From: Pseudomonas sp. JAI120 | GTDB taxonomy: Bacteria > Pseudomonadota > Gammaproteobacteria > Pseudomonadales > Pseudomonadaceae | NCBI RefSeq assembly: GCF_014207255.1 | Contig: NZ_JACHCZ010000004.1 | Coordinates: 124,001-188,000 of the forward strand | Reading direction: 5' to 3' | DNA: 64,000 nt | Shown: piece by piece, positions 18,702 to 28,218 of the stretch | Position numbering within the stretch: the first letter of the stretch is position 1 | Layout of the letters: every line of letters starts with the position of its first letter | The notes under the pieces: model-generated | The model's input: only the letters and a program-made list of their open reading frames with translations | What the model was told of the DNA's origin: nothing | Database searches by the model: none | Program-made: the position numbers and the translations under genes

Positions 18702-19991
18702 TTAAGCGAACGGGTGACGCAGAACGATGGTTTCGTTGCGGTCCGGGCCCGTCGAAATAATGTCAATCGGCGCGCCGATCAGCTCTTCGACACGCTTGAT
18801 GTAGGCGCGGGCATTAGCTGGCAGCTCTTCCAGGGTCTTGGCGCCCACGGTCGACTCGCTCCAGCCCGGCACTTCTTCGTACACTGGCTGCAGGCCCACG
18901 TAGCTGTCGGCGTCGACCGGGGCAACGTCCTTGCCTTCGGCATCTTTGTAGCCGACGCAGATGTTGATGGTTTCCAGGCCGTCGAGTACATCCAGCTTGG
19001 TGAAGCAGATGCCCGAGATGCTGTTCACATCGATAGCGCGACGCAGGATAACGGCGTCGAACCAGCCACAACGACGAGCACGGCCGGTGGTCGCGCCGAA
19101 CTCGTGACCTTGCTTGGCCAGGTGCGCACCGACTTCGTCGAACAGTTCAGTCGGGAACGGGCCCGAACCTACACGGGTGGTGTAGGCCTTGGTGATGCCG
19201 AGGATGTAGTCCAGGAACATAGGACCAACGCCCGAACCGGTAGCAACGCCGCCAGCAGTGGTGTTGGAGCTGGTCACGTACGGGTAGGTACCGTGGTCGA
19301 TGTCCAGCAACGAACCCTGGGCGCCTTCGAACATGATGTCCTTGCCGGCGCGACGCAGGTCGTGCAGCTCTGCGGTCACATCCAGCATCAGCGGCTTGAG
19401 CAGCTCAGCGTATTCCTTGCACTCAGCCAGGGTCTTGTCGAATTCGATGGCCGGCTCTTTGTAGTAACCCACCAGCATGAAGTTGTGGTAATCCACCAGT
19501 TCACGCAGCTTGTCTTCAAAGCGCGGCATGTTGAGCAGGTCGCCCACACGCAGGCCGCGACGTGCGACCTTGTCTTCGTAGGCCGGGCCGATGCCGCGAC
19601 CGGTGGTACCGATCTTCAGCTCGCCACGGGCCTTTTCACGGGCCTGGTCCAGCGCAACATGGAAGGACAGGATCAGCGGGCAGGACGGGCTTATACGCAG
19701 GCGCTCGCGCACCGGTACGCCTTTCTCTTCCAGCTTGGTGATCTCACGCAGCAGGGCATCCGGTGCAACCACGACGCCATTGCCGATCAGGCACTGCACG
19801 CCTTCGCGCAGGACGCCCGACGGGATCAGGTGCAAGACGGTTTTTTCGCCATCGATGACCAGGGTGTGGCCAGCGTTGTGGCCGCCTTGGTAGCGCACTA
19901 CGGCGGCAGCATGTTCGGTCAGCAGATCAACGATCTTGCCTTTGCCCTCATCACCCCATTGGGTGCCCAGGACTACGACATTCTTACCCAT
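18702..19991 (-). CDS. purA: Adenylosuccinate synthetase
   Basis: 429 aa from ATG 19991 (MGKNVVVLGTQWGDEGKGK); the frame continues five codons upstream without support. The GTP-binding loop GDEGKGK, the catalytic Asp and the QGGHNAGHT block lie in the first 45 residues. The family motifs GTTGRGIGPAYEDK and FEGAQGSLLDIDHGTYPYVT follow. It converts IMP and aspartate to adenylosuccinate with GTP in AMP synthesis. It lies 54 bp downstream of hisZ, consistent with co-transcription. Confidence 0.98.
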   Translation of the reverse strand: MGKNVVVLGTQWGDEGKGKIVDLLTEHAAAVVRYQGGHNAGHTLVIDGEKTVLHLIPSGVLREGVQCLIGNGVVVAPDALLREITKLEEKGVPVRERLRISPSCPLILSFHVALDQAREKARGELKIGTTGRGIGPAYEDKVARRGLRVGDLLNMPRFEDKLRELVDYHNFMLVGYYKEPAIEFDKTLAECKEYAELLKPLMLDVTAELHDLRRAGKDIMFEGAQGSLLDIDHGTYPYVTSSNTTAGGVATGSGVGPMFLDYILGITKAYTTRVGSGPFPTELFDEVGAHLAKQGHEFGATTGRARRCGWFDAVILRRAIDVNSISGICFTKLDVLDGLETINICVGYKDAEGKDVAPVDADSYVGLQPVYEEVPGWSESTVGAKTLEELPANARAYIKRVEELIGAPIDIISTGPDRNETIVLRHPFA

Positions 19992-20045
19992 AACACTTGT
20001 CCTCATTCGCGCAAACTTGGTGCCGGCGATGGCCGGCAGGAAAAC

Positions 20046-21233
20046 TCAAGAAGCCAGTGGCGATACTTGCCAAAGCCCGTTCTGCAGAATCAATTGCCGG
20101 TCGCAGTCCGCTTCACGGGCGGCGGCCAATGGCTGCCCGGGCAATGCCTGGACAACTCGCTGACCCTCACTGCGCAACTGGCAAACCTGCTGCCAGAGTG
20201 CTGCGTCCGTACTGTCGGGCATCCAGATGCCACCAGACGGCAGCTCGACCTCAGCACGCCCCAGGGTCACCAGGGTTTTCAAATCGGTGGAAAAGCCGGT
20301 GGCCGGACGCGCACGACCGAAGTCGGCGCCGATGTCGTCGTAACGGCCACCTTGGGCGATGGCCTGGCCAACACCCGGTACAAACACCGCGAACACCACA
20401 CCGGTGTGGTAGTGGTAGCCGCGCAGCTCGCCCAGATCAAAATAGAGCGGCAACTGCGGGAACCGCGCCGATAACCGCTCAGCAATCGCCAGCACGTCAT
20501 CGAGTGCAGCCAATACCGGCGCCGGCGCCTTGGCCAGGCGCTCACGTGCAGCCACCAGCACTTCACGGCCGCCACACAGTTTGACCAGTGCACGCAGCAT
20601 GTCGGCCAGATCCGCAGGCACGCCAGCGGTCAGGGCAATGACTTCATCGATCGCCTTACGCTGCAGAGCATCGAATAGCTGTTGCTCGACTTCACCGGAC
20701 AAACCGGCCGCACGGGCCAGGCCACGGTAGATCCCCACGTGACCGAGGTCCATGTGGACATCTGGGACATCAGCCAGTTGCAGCATGGCCAGCATCAGGC
20801 TAATCACTTCAACGTCGCTGCTCGGGCTGGCATCACCGTACAACTCCGCACCCAATTGGATCGGGCTGCGGGAAGACGACAAGGCACGCGGTTGAGCGTG
20901 CAGCACGCTGCCGGCGTAGCACAGGCGGCTCGGGCCTTCGCGGCGCAAGGTGTGCGCATCGATGCGCGCCACTTGCGGCGTGATGTCGGCACGGAACCCC
21001 ATTTGCCGGCCCGATTGCGGGTCGATGACCTTGAAGGTGCGCAGATCCAGGTCCTGGCCCGCGCCGGTCAGCAGGGATTCCAGGTACTCGATATGGGGGG
21101 TCACGACAAACTCGTAACCCCAGCTCTGGAACAGATCCAACACCTGGCGACGCGCTACTTCAATGCGCGCAGCTTCTGGTGGCAGTACTTCTTCGATGCC
21201 ATCTGGCAGCAGCCAGCGGTCTACCGTTGCCAT
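20046..21233 (-). CDS. hisZ: ATP phosphoribosyltransferase regulatory subunit HisZ
   Basis: 395 aa, a histidyl-tRNA-synthetase paralogue lacking the anticodon-binding domain. It opens with LLPDGIEEVLPPEAARIEVARRQVLDLF and keeps class II motif 2 (FRADITPQVARIDAH). The late region GLARPS-type motif is replaced by ARPATGFSTDLKTL. HisZ is needed by the short-form HisG (not in this window) for the first step of histidine synthesis. The gene is followed by purA, the usual Pseudomonas arrangement. Confidence 0.96.
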   Translation of the reverse strand: MATVDRWLLPDGIEEVLPPEAARIEVARRQVLDLFQSWGYEFVVTPHIEYLESLLTGAGQDLDLRTFKVIDPQSGRQMGFRADITPQVARIDAHTLRREGPSRLCYAGSVLHAQPRALSSSRSPIQLGAELYGDASPSSDVEVISLMLAMLQLADVPDVHMDLGHVGIYRGLARAAGLSGEVEQQLFDALQRKAIDEVIALTAGVPADLADMLRALVKLCGGREVLVAARERLAKAPAPVLAALDDVLAIAERLSARFPQLPLYFDLGELRGYHYHTGVVFAVFVPGVGQAIAQGGRYDDIGADFGRARPATGFSTDLKTLVTLGRAEVELPSGGIWMPDSTDAALWQQVCQLRSEGQRVVQALPGQPLAAAREADCDRQLILQNGLWQVSPLAS

Positions 21234-21412
21234 TACGCCATTCCCCTATGATCCGGGCGGCCAGCCCTCGGCCGAGCCTTGAGTGAAGCAGAAAATACCC
21301 GCCCCCTGCATAAACCACGCGCAAGAGCGACGTGACGAACGACCTGTTAACGGCCTCGTCGGGCACTTTCCTCGAAAAACCTGTCACGCCTGCCGAATCA
21401 AACATGCAGACG

Positions 21413-21437
21413 CAAAAAAGCCGGGAATTTCCCGGCT
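21413..21437 (-). terminator. Terminator after hflC
   Basis: On the minus strand AGCCGGGA, short loop, TCCCGGCT followed by TTTTTTGCG. It closes the long nnrD-to-hflC series about 90 bp after hflC. The rest of the 293-bp gap (21234-21526) shows no coding sequence. Confidence 0.9.
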
Positions 21438-21526
21438 GCCGCATCATACACCCGTTTTCTGAAAGGATCACCCCGCCAGGCGTTTTAGCCGCCCGACGGA
21501 GTGCGCCCTACAAAATCACGGGCTGG

Positions 21527-22396
21527 TTACTTGGACTTTTCCAGGTAGCGGAAGAAGTCGCTGCTTGGGTCCAGCACCATGACGTCGGTTTTATTCGCGA
21601 AACTTTCACGGTAGGCACGCAGGCTACGGTAGAACGCGTAGAACTCCTGGTCCTGGCCGTAAGCCTTGGCGTAGATCGACGCGGCTTGAGCATCACCATC
21701 ACCACGGGCCTCTTCAGACTCGCGATAGGCTTCTGCCAGCAGTACACGGCGCTGACGGTCGGCATCCGCACGGATACCCTCAGCCAGCTCGTTACCCTTG
21801 GCACGGTGCTCACGGGCCTCACGCTCACGCTCGGTGCTCATACGCTCGAACACGCTGCGGTTCACTTCCTTCGGTAAATCGATGGCCTTGACCCGAACAT
21901 CGACAACTTCGATGCCCAGTTCTTTTTCCGCCATCGTATTCAACGAACGCGTGATATCCGCCATCAGCGCATCACGCTCACCAGACACCACCTCGTGCAG
22001 GGTGCGCTTACCAAACTGGTCACGCAGGCCCGACTCCAGACGACGCGACAAACGCTCGTCGGCAATCTGCTTGAGGCCGGAGGTGGCGGTGTAGAAGCGC
22101 TCGGCATCCTTGACGCGCCACTTGGCGTAGGCGTCAACCATCACGGCTTTCTTTTCCAGGGTCAGGAAGCGCTGTGTCGGTGCATCCAGCGTCATCAGGC
22201 GGCCGTCGAACTTACGCACCTGGTTGACGTAGGGGACTTTCACATGCAGGCCTGGCTGGACGTCCGCCTGGACCACACGGCCGAATTGCAGCAGCACCGC
22301 ACGCTCGGTCTGAGCCACGATGTAGAAGCAGTTCCAGGCAGCGATGACCACGACGACGCCCACAATCAGGGCGGTCAGCGATTTATTGCTCATCAA
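21527..22396 (-). CDS. hflC: HflC, prohibitin-like regulator of FtsH
   Basis: 289 aa. One N-terminal membrane segment (about residues 6-26) is followed by a periplasmic SPFH/band 7 domain, with the ERAVLLQFGRVVQ start and the IADERLSRRLESGLRDQFGKRTL region. The later half is helical (EREAREHRAKGNELAEGIRADADR). With HflK it forms the large cage that surrounds and modulates the FtsH protease. Its ATG overlaps the hflK stop by 4 nt. The next terminator is at 21413. Confidence 0.97.
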   Translation of the reverse strand: MMSNKSLTALIVGVVVVIAAWNCFYIVAQTERAVLLQFGRVVQADVQPGLHVKVPYVNQVRKFDGRLMTLDAPTQRFLTLEKKAVMVDAYAKWRVKDAERFYTATSGLKQIADERLSRRLESGLRDQFGKRTLHEVVSGERDALMADITRSLNTMAEKELGIEVVDVRVKAIDLPKEVNRSVFERMSTEREREAREHRAKGNELAEGIRADADRQRRVLLAEAYRESEEARGDGDAQAASIYAKAYGQDQEFYAFYRSLRAYRESFANKTDVMVLDPSSDFFRYLEKSK

Positions 22397-23568
22397 CGAC
22401 TCTCCCTGGTACGTGTTTGCTGTTGCAACAAGTCAGCGGCCGCACGGGCGCTCGCTTCGTTGGCAGCGGCATTGGAGCCGGTGGACGGTGCATTGGAGCT
22501 GCTACGACCACCTTCGATCATCTTGTCCAGCGGCAGGTACAGCAGGTTGTTCTGCCCACCTTTGCTGCCGGTCACGAGGACCTTGCTGGTATTGCTGAAG
22601 ACTTCCTGCATGGTGTCCAGGTACAGACGCTCACGAGTCACTTCAGGTGCCTTGCGGTACTCGGCGACCAGCTTGGTAAAGCGATCCGCTTCACCCTTGG
22701 CACGGGAGACCACTTCGTCACGGTAACCGTTGGCATCCTCAAGGATACGCTGAGCCTGGCCACGGGCTTCCGGCACGACGCCGTTGGCGTAGGTTTCAGC
22801 CTGGTTGCGCGAACGCTGTTCGTCTTCACGGGCGCGGATCACGTCGTCGAAGGCTTCCTGCACTTCACGCGGTGCCGCTGCGCTCTGTACGTTCACCTGG
22901 GTGACGGTGATACCGGTGCGATAGGTATCGAGGAACCGTTGCAGGCGCTCCTTGATTTCGCTGGCCATCAACTCACGACCTTCGGTCAGCACCTGGTCCA
23001 TGGCGGTGGAACCCACCACGTGGCGCAGGGCGCTTTCGGTTGCGTGTTGCAGGCTGATTTCCGGCTGATCTACGTTCAGCACGAAGTCCTGCAGGTTGCT
23101 GATCTTGTACTGCACGGTCAGCGGCACTTCGACGATGTTCTCGTCTTCGGTCAGCATCTGGCCCTGCTTGGTGTAGGCACGCTCACGCGTGACGTTCTCC
23201 ATGTACTTCTTGTCGATCGGCGGGAAATAGATGTTCAGGCCAGGACCGACAGTCTCGTAGTACTTACCGAAGCGCAGCACCACGGCTTGCTCCTGCTCGT
23301 CCACGACGTATACGGCGCTGTACAGCCATACAGCCGCCAGCACGACAAGACCCAGGCCCAGCAGGCCATAGCCGCCGCCCTTGCTCGTACGACCGCCCTC
23401 GTCACCACCACGTTTTTTTCCACCACCGAACAACCCATTCAGGCTTTCCTGCAGCTTTCGGAAGGCCTCGTCGAGATCTGGTGGCCCCTTGCGGTCGCCA
23501 TTATTGCGGCGTTTACCACCCCAAGGATCCTGATTATTCGAGTTGCCACCCGGCTCATTCCAAGCCAT
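22393..23568 (-). CDS. hflK: HflK, prohibitin-like regulator of FtsH
   Basis: 391 aa from ATG 23568, preceded by GGAGAG; the open frame further upstream lacks a start signal. The cytoplasmic N-terminus is Gly/Asn/Asp-rich (MAWNEPGGNSNNQDPWGG). A membrane segment lies near residues 65-88, then the SPFH domain (DEQEQAVVLRFGKYYETVGPG) and a coiled helical part. The C-terminus is rich in Ala, Asn and Ser. Partner of HflC; the two genes overlap by 4 nt. Confidence 0.97.
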   Translation of the reverse strand: MAWNEPGGNSNNQDPWGGKRRNNGDRKGPPDLDEAFRKLQESLNGLFGGGKKRGGDEGGRTSKGGGYGLLGLGLVVLAAVWLYSAVYVVDEQEQAVVLRFGKYYETVGPGLNIYFPPIDKKYMENVTRERAYTKQGQMLTEDENIVEVPLTVQYKISNLQDFVLNVDQPEISLQHATESALRHVVGSTAMDQVLTEGRELMASEIKERLQRFLDTYRTGITVTQVNVQSAAAPREVQEAFDDVIRAREDEQRSRNQAETYANGVVPEARGQAQRILEDANGYRDEVVSRAKGEADRFTKLVAEYRKAPEVTRERLYLDTMQEVFSNTSKVLVTGSKGGQNNLLYLPLDKMIEGGRSSSNAPSTGSNAAANEASARAAADLLQQQTRTRESR

Positions 23569-23664
23569 AGCGCTCTCCATCTGATAAAGCAAAGACGCAC
23601 CCACGGCGCGCCGACCAATGCTACAGAATGCCTGCTACTGCGGCACAACCGCTTTCTCAGGCTT

Positions 23665-24966
23665 TTATTGCAAAGTGTGTTGTTCGATGAACTCTGTCGG
23701 TACTACGCCTTCACGGCTGACCAGCCGATTGAGCTCCGAGCGCGGCAACCGAACGGCCAGCAAGCTGACACCTTCTTCGTCGTGTTCTTCTTTCTGTACC
23801 GCGCCCAGCTCGAAAAACTGTGCACGCAGTCGAGCAAAACGCTGAGGCAAGCGCAAGGTGCCGACGAACAAATCGCTGCCGAGCAACTCGGCAATGGCTT
23901 GTTCAAGCAGCTCCAAACCACTGCCATCGCGCGCCGACAGCCAGACCCGCTGGGGCTTGCCGTTCTCGTCGCGCTGGATTTGTGGCTCAACGCCTTCAAG
24001 CAAATCGAGTTTGTTATAGACCTCAAGGATCGGCAAGTCCTGGGCGCCAATCTCGCCCAGCACGACCATGACCTGTTCAATCTGCAACATGCGATCCGGT
24101 TCGGCCGCATCGATCACGTGCAACAGCAGGTCGGAGTTGCTCGACTCTTCGAGCGTAGACCGAAACGCCTCGACCAGCTTATGGGGCAGATGACGAATGA
24201 AACCCACGGTGTCGGCCAGGACAATCGGCCCCAGGTCGTCAATATCCAGACGGCGCAAGGTCGGGTCGAGGGTAGCGAACAGTTGGTCAGCCGCATACAC
24301 GTCCGATTTCGTCACATTGTTGAACAGCGTGGACTTGCCGGCGTTGGTATAGCCCACCAGGGACACGGTAGGAATATCGGCACGTGAACGGCCACGTCGC
24401 GATTGCTCGCGCTGGCTACGCACCTTCTCCAGCCGGCCCTTGATCTGACGCAGGCGAACCCGCAGCAGGCGCCGGTCGGTTTCCAACTGGGTTTCACCCG
24501 GGCCCCGCATGCCAATACCGCCACCCTGACGCTCAAGGTGAGTCCAACCGCGAACCAGCCGGGTGCTCATGTGGTCAAGCTGGGCCAGTTCGACCTGGAG
24601 CTTGCCCTCATGGGTACGGGCGCGTTGGGCGAAAATATCGAGAATCAGACCGGTGCGGTCGATCACGCGACACTCGAATACACGTTCGAGGTTACGTTCC
24701 TGACTAGGCGTGAGGGTATGGTTGAAGATCACCAGATCGGCTTCTTCGGCATGGACCAGGTCGCGCAGTTCCTCGACCTTGCCACTGCCAATCAGGAATT
24801 TGGCGGTTGGCCGATGACGCGGCACGTTAAAAAACGCAACGGTCTCGGCGCCGGCCGAATTTGCCAACTCCTGAAACTCCTGCGGATCTTCGCGCGCCTC
24901 AGGGTCCTGTCCATCCAAGTGAACGAGGATTACTCGCTCACCACCACCGTGGCGCTCAAAGAACAA
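23665..24966 (-). CDS. hflX: Ribosome-associated GTPase HflX
   Basis: 433 aa from a TTG start at 24966, preceded by AGGAGTCTCCT; the resulting MFFERHGGGERV is the N-terminus expected for Pseudomonas HflX. The N-terminal HflX domain is followed by a coiled segment (RLRQIKGRLEKVRSQREQSRR). The G domain has P-loop GYTNAGKSTLFN near residue 205, switch region ATLDPTLRR, DTVGFI (G3) and NKLDLL (G4). HflX splits stalled or heat-damaged 70S ribosomes. It lies 12 bp after hfq. The non-ATG start may moderate its level relative to hfq. Confidence 0.96.
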   Translation of the reverse strand: MFFERHGGGERVILVHLDGQDPEAREDPQEFQELANSAGAETVAFFNVPRHRPTAKFLIGSGKVEELRDLVHAEEADLVIFNHTLTPSQERNLERVFECRVIDRTGLILDIFAQRARTHEGKLQVELAQLDHMSTRLVRGWTHLERQGGGIGMRGPGETQLETDRRLLRVRLRQIKGRLEKVRSQREQSRRGRSRADIPTVSLVGYTNAGKSTLFNNVTKSDVYAADQLFATLDPTLRRLDIDDLGPIVLADTVGFIRHLPHKLVEAFRSTLEESSNSDLLLHVIDAAEPDRMLQIEQVMVVLGEIGAQDLPILEVYNKLDLLEGVEPQIQRDENGKPQRVWLSARDGSGLELLEQAIAELLGSDLFVGTLRLPQRFARLRAQFFELGAVQKEEHDEEGVSLLAVRLPRSELNRLVSREGVVPTEFIEQHTLQ

Positions 24967-24978
24967 AGGAGACTCCTA

Positions 24979-25239
24979 TCAGGCGTTACCTGGCTCAGCG
25001 TCAGCTGCATCATCACCGGCTGCGCTCGGCAGACGGATTGGACGAACTGGAACCACTGTCGAGATAGCGTGCTTGTAGACCATCTGGCTGACGGTGTTTT
25101 TCAGCAGGATCACGAACTGGTCGAACGACTCGATCGTGCCTTGCAGCTTGATACCGTTGACCAGGTAGATGGAAACCCCCACTTTCTCTTTACGTAAAGT
25201 ATTCAAGTAAGGGTCTTGTAGCGAATGCCCTTTTGACAT
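24979..25239 (-). CDS. hfq: RNA chaperone Hfq
   Basis: 86 aa from ATG 25239 ([16 protein letters not shown]), with AAAGGAG at 8 bp. The Sm1 motif ([27 protein letters not shown]) and Sm2 motif ([11 protein letters not shown]) are complete. Key residues for the proximal face (Gln8, Phe in the DQF motif, the YKH stretch) are present. The tail of about 20 residues ([15 protein letters not shown]) is short and acidic, as usual in pseudomonads. It mediates small RNA-mRNA interactions and, in Pseudomonas, Crc-dependent catabolite repression. Confidence 0.98.
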
Positions 25240-25333
25240 GTGCCGCACTCCTTTAAGGATCAATAATAAAAAATCGGAAAATAGATAGCTTATGGCCGCC
25301 ACACCCCCAAGGATAGACGGCAATTGCAAGGAC

Positions 25334-26305
25334 TCAGCTCAATATGGAGACCGTTCCCAAGTATTTCAAGGCGCGTGACAGATTGTCGCTGTCCAGGCTG
25401 TCCAACCAGTGCAAATCGCTCCAGCTGCGCAGCCAGGTGAACTGGCGCTTCGCCAATTGGCGCGTGGCAATGATGCCGCGCTCCTGCATTTCAGCTGACG
25501 TCAGCTTGCCATCCAGATGATCCCAGACTTGGCGGTAGCCTACAGCACGTATCGAAGGTAACCCTGGATGCAGGTCACCTCTTGAACGCAGTGCTACGAC
25601 CTCGTCCACAAACCCCTGTTCCAACATAATTGTGAATCTTTGTGCAATTCGTTCATGCAGCACCTGGCGATTTGCCGGAGCGATGGCCAGATTCGCCACA
25701 GTATAGGGCAATTGTGACTGTCCAGATGCGCCTGCGTCAGCACTTTGCGCAGTTTGTTTCAGCCTCAGTTCAGTCATGGTCTGTCCGCTGACCCGCCAGA
25801 CTTCCAGGGCGCGACTGAGGCGCTGGGGATCATTGGGGTGAATGCGCGCGGCAGATACCGGGTCAACCACTGCCAATTGGTCGTGCAGGGCTTGCCAGCC
25901 AAGGCGCGCGGCCTCTTCTTCAAGCTCGGCGCGCACCTGGGCATCGGCGGGCGGCATGTCGGCCAGCCCTTCCTGCAAAGCCTTGTAGTAGAGCATCGTG
26001 CCGCCCACCAGCAACGGGATGTTGCCCCGCGCAGTGATCTCTGCCATGGCGGCCAGGGCGTCAGTGCGGAAATCCGCTGCGGAATAGCTCTCGGCCGGGT
26101 CGATAATGTCGATCAACCGGTGCGGATACTGCGCCAGCAGCTCTTTTGAGGGTTTGGCGGTACCGATGTCCATGTCCCGGTAAACCAGGGCAGAATCGAC
26201 ACTGATCAGTTCGCACGGCAGCACCTTGGTGAGCTCGATGGCCAGGTCGGTCTTGCCGGCGGCCGTGGGGCCCATCAGGAAGATCGCGGGGGGCAAGGCG
26301 CTCAT
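25334..26305 (-). CDS. miaA: tRNA dimethylallyltransferase MiaA
   Basis: 323 aa from ATG 26305, which shares one base with the mutL stop (TGATG). P-loop [11 protein letters not shown] lies near residues 11-21. The conserved [30 protein letters not shown] and the [14 protein letters not shown] motif of the family are present. It adds the isopentenyl group to A37 of tRNAs reading UNN codons. Part of the mutL-miaA-hfq-hflX order common to gammaproteobacteria. Confidence 0.98.
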
Positions 26306-28218
26306 CAACGGCCGCGCAAAAAAAGTTTGTCCAGATCGTCCAGGCCCATCTGGGTCCAGGTCGGACGGCCATGGTTGCACTGACCGCTGCGTTCGGTGTT
26401 TTCCATGTCGCGCAGCAGGCCGTTCATTTCCGGCAAGGCCAGGCGGCGATTGGCGCGGATGGCGCCGTGGCAGGCCATGGTACCGAGCAGTTCATTGATG
26501 TGTGCCTGGATACGGTCGCTGGTGCCGTACTCCATCAGGTCAGCCAACACATCGGCGACCAGCCGGTTGGCCTCGGCCTGCTTGAGCAGTGCGGGAATCT
26601 GGCGAATGGCCAGGGTTTCCGGACCCAGGCGCTGCAACTCGAAGCCCAGTTTTTGAAACACAGCGTGATGCTCTTCGGCGCAATCGGCCTCACGCTGGCT
26701 GACGGCCAGGGATTCGGGCACCAGCAACGGCTGGCCACTCAGGCCTTCGCTGGCCATGGCGATCTTCAGGCGCTCGTACATGATCCGCTCGTGAGCGGCG
26801 TGCATGTCCACCAGCACCAGGCCATGGGCATTTTCCGCGAGGATGTAGATGCCCTTGAGCTGCGCCAACGCGTAGCCCAGCGGTGGAATATCACCGCCAC
26901 CTTCCGGCAAGGCCACTGCGCCCGGCTCGGCCCCTGGCAACGGCGCAAAAAACTCACGATAGGCAGCCTGCGCTTCGGCGACCGGCACAGCCGATTGCGG
27001 ACGCGGTGTGTATTGGTACTGATAACCCGCTCCCGAGCCAGAGCCCGGCGCTGTGTAGCTCGGCTGGGGTTGCGGCGATTGCAGCAGGTTTGCCGCCAGG
27101 CTCATTTCGCCTTGAGGGCCAAACTCGCCCGCTTCGGGGCCGCTCGGACGCACCACCGCCGTCACGATGGGCGCAGACAACTGGTCATCCGGGCGCACAT
27201 CGCCCAGGGCACGGTGCAAGGTGCCATAGAGGAAGTCATGCACCATGCGCCCGTCACGGAAGCGCACTTCGTGTTTGGTCGGGTGCACGTTGACGTCGAC
27301 CACCGAAGGGTCGACCTCGAAAAACAGCACAAAGGTCGGATGCCGCCCGTTGAACAGCACATCGCGATAAGCCTGGCGCACTGCGTGGGCCACCAGTTTG
27401 TCGCGTACCGCCCGGCCATTCACAAAGAAATACTGCAAGTCCGCCTGGCTGCGGGAGAAGGTCGGCAAGCCCACCCAACCCCAAAGGCGCAGGCCATTGC
27501 GTTCGATCTCAATCGGCAGCGCCTGCTCCAGGAAACCCGCTCCGCAGATGGCCGACACCCGGCGAGCGCGCGCGGCGTCGTCGTGGGCTTCGTGCAGGCT
27601 GAGGATGGTCTTGCCGTTGTGGCGCAGGTGAAACGCCACATCGAAACGCGCCAGGGCCAGACGCTTGATGACTTCTTGCAGGTGATCGAATTCGGTTTTT
27701 TCGGCCTTGAGGAATTTGCGCCGCGCCGGGGTGTTGAAGAACAGGTCGCGCACTTCCACCGAGGTGCCCACCGGGTGCGCAGCCGGCTGGACCCGAGGCG
27801 CCATGTCGCGGCCTTCGGTTTCCACCTGCCAGGCCTGCTCGGCATCACGGGTGCGCGACGTCAGGGTCAGGCGCGCCACGGAGCTGATGGAGGCCAATGC
27901 TTCACCGCGAAAGCCCAGGCTCATCACGCGCTCAAGGTCTTCCAGGTCGCGAATCTTGCTGGTGGCGTGGCGGGCCAGGGCCAGCGGCAGGTCATCGGAG
28001 GAGATCCCGCTGCCGTCGTCGCGCACGCGCAACAGTTTCACGCCGCCCTGCTCCACGTCGACATCAATGCGCTTGGCGCCGGAGTCGATGCTGTTCTCCA
28101 GCAACTCCTTGATCACCGATGCCGGGCGCTCGACGACCTCGCCCGCCGCAATCTGGTTGGCGAGGCGCGGGCTGAGCAATTCAATGCGCGACCCGCTGTT
28201 CAAGGTTGATTCGCTCAT
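26305..28218 (-). CDS. mutL: DNA mismatch repair protein MutL
   Basis: 637 aa. The N-terminal GHKL ATPase has LANQIAAGEVVERPASVIKEL, the Asn/Asp motif RDDGSGI and GFRGEALASISSV. A Pro/Gln/Ser-rich linker covers about residues 350-440. The C-terminal dimerization domain holds DMHAAHERIMYE, a close form of the DQHA(X)2E(X)4E endonuclease motif. This suggests a nicking MutL, as expected in bacteria without MutH. Start ATG overlaps the amiB stop by one base (TAATG). Confidence 0.98.
   Translation of the reverse strand: MSESTLNSGSRIELLSPRLANQIAAGEVVERPASVIKELLENSIDSGAKRIDVDVEQGGVKLLRVRDDGSGISSDDLPLALARHATSKIRDLEDLERVMSLGFRGEALASISSVARLTLTSRTRDAEQAWQVETEGRDMAPRVQPAAHPVGTSVEVRDLFFNTPARRKFLKAEKTEFDHLQEVIKRLALARFDVAFHLRHNGKTILSLHEAHDDAARARRVSAICGAGFLEQALPIEIERNGLRLWGWVGLPTFSRSQADLQYFFVNGRAVRDKLVAHAVRQAYRDVLFNGRHPTFVLFFEVDPSVVDVNVHPTKHEVRFRDGRMVHDFLYGTLHRALGDVRPDDQLSAPIVTAVVRPSGPEAGEFGPQGEMSLAANLLQSPQPQPSYTAPGSGSGAGYQYQYTPRPQSAVPVAEAQAAYREFFAPLPGAEPGAVALPEGGGDIPPLGYALAQLKGIYILAENAHGLVLVDMHAAHERIMYERLKIAMASEGLSGQPLLVPESLAVSQREADCAEEHHAVFQKLGFELQRLGPETLAIRQIPALLKQAEANRLVADVLADLMEYGTSDRIQAHINELLGTMACHGAIRANRRLALPEMNGLLRDMENTERSGQCNHGRPTWTQMGLDDLDKLFLRGR

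Noticed and set aside
26371..28209. 612-codon open frame antisense to mutL
   Set aside because: Same reason: composition is that of a shadow frame and mutL is intact.
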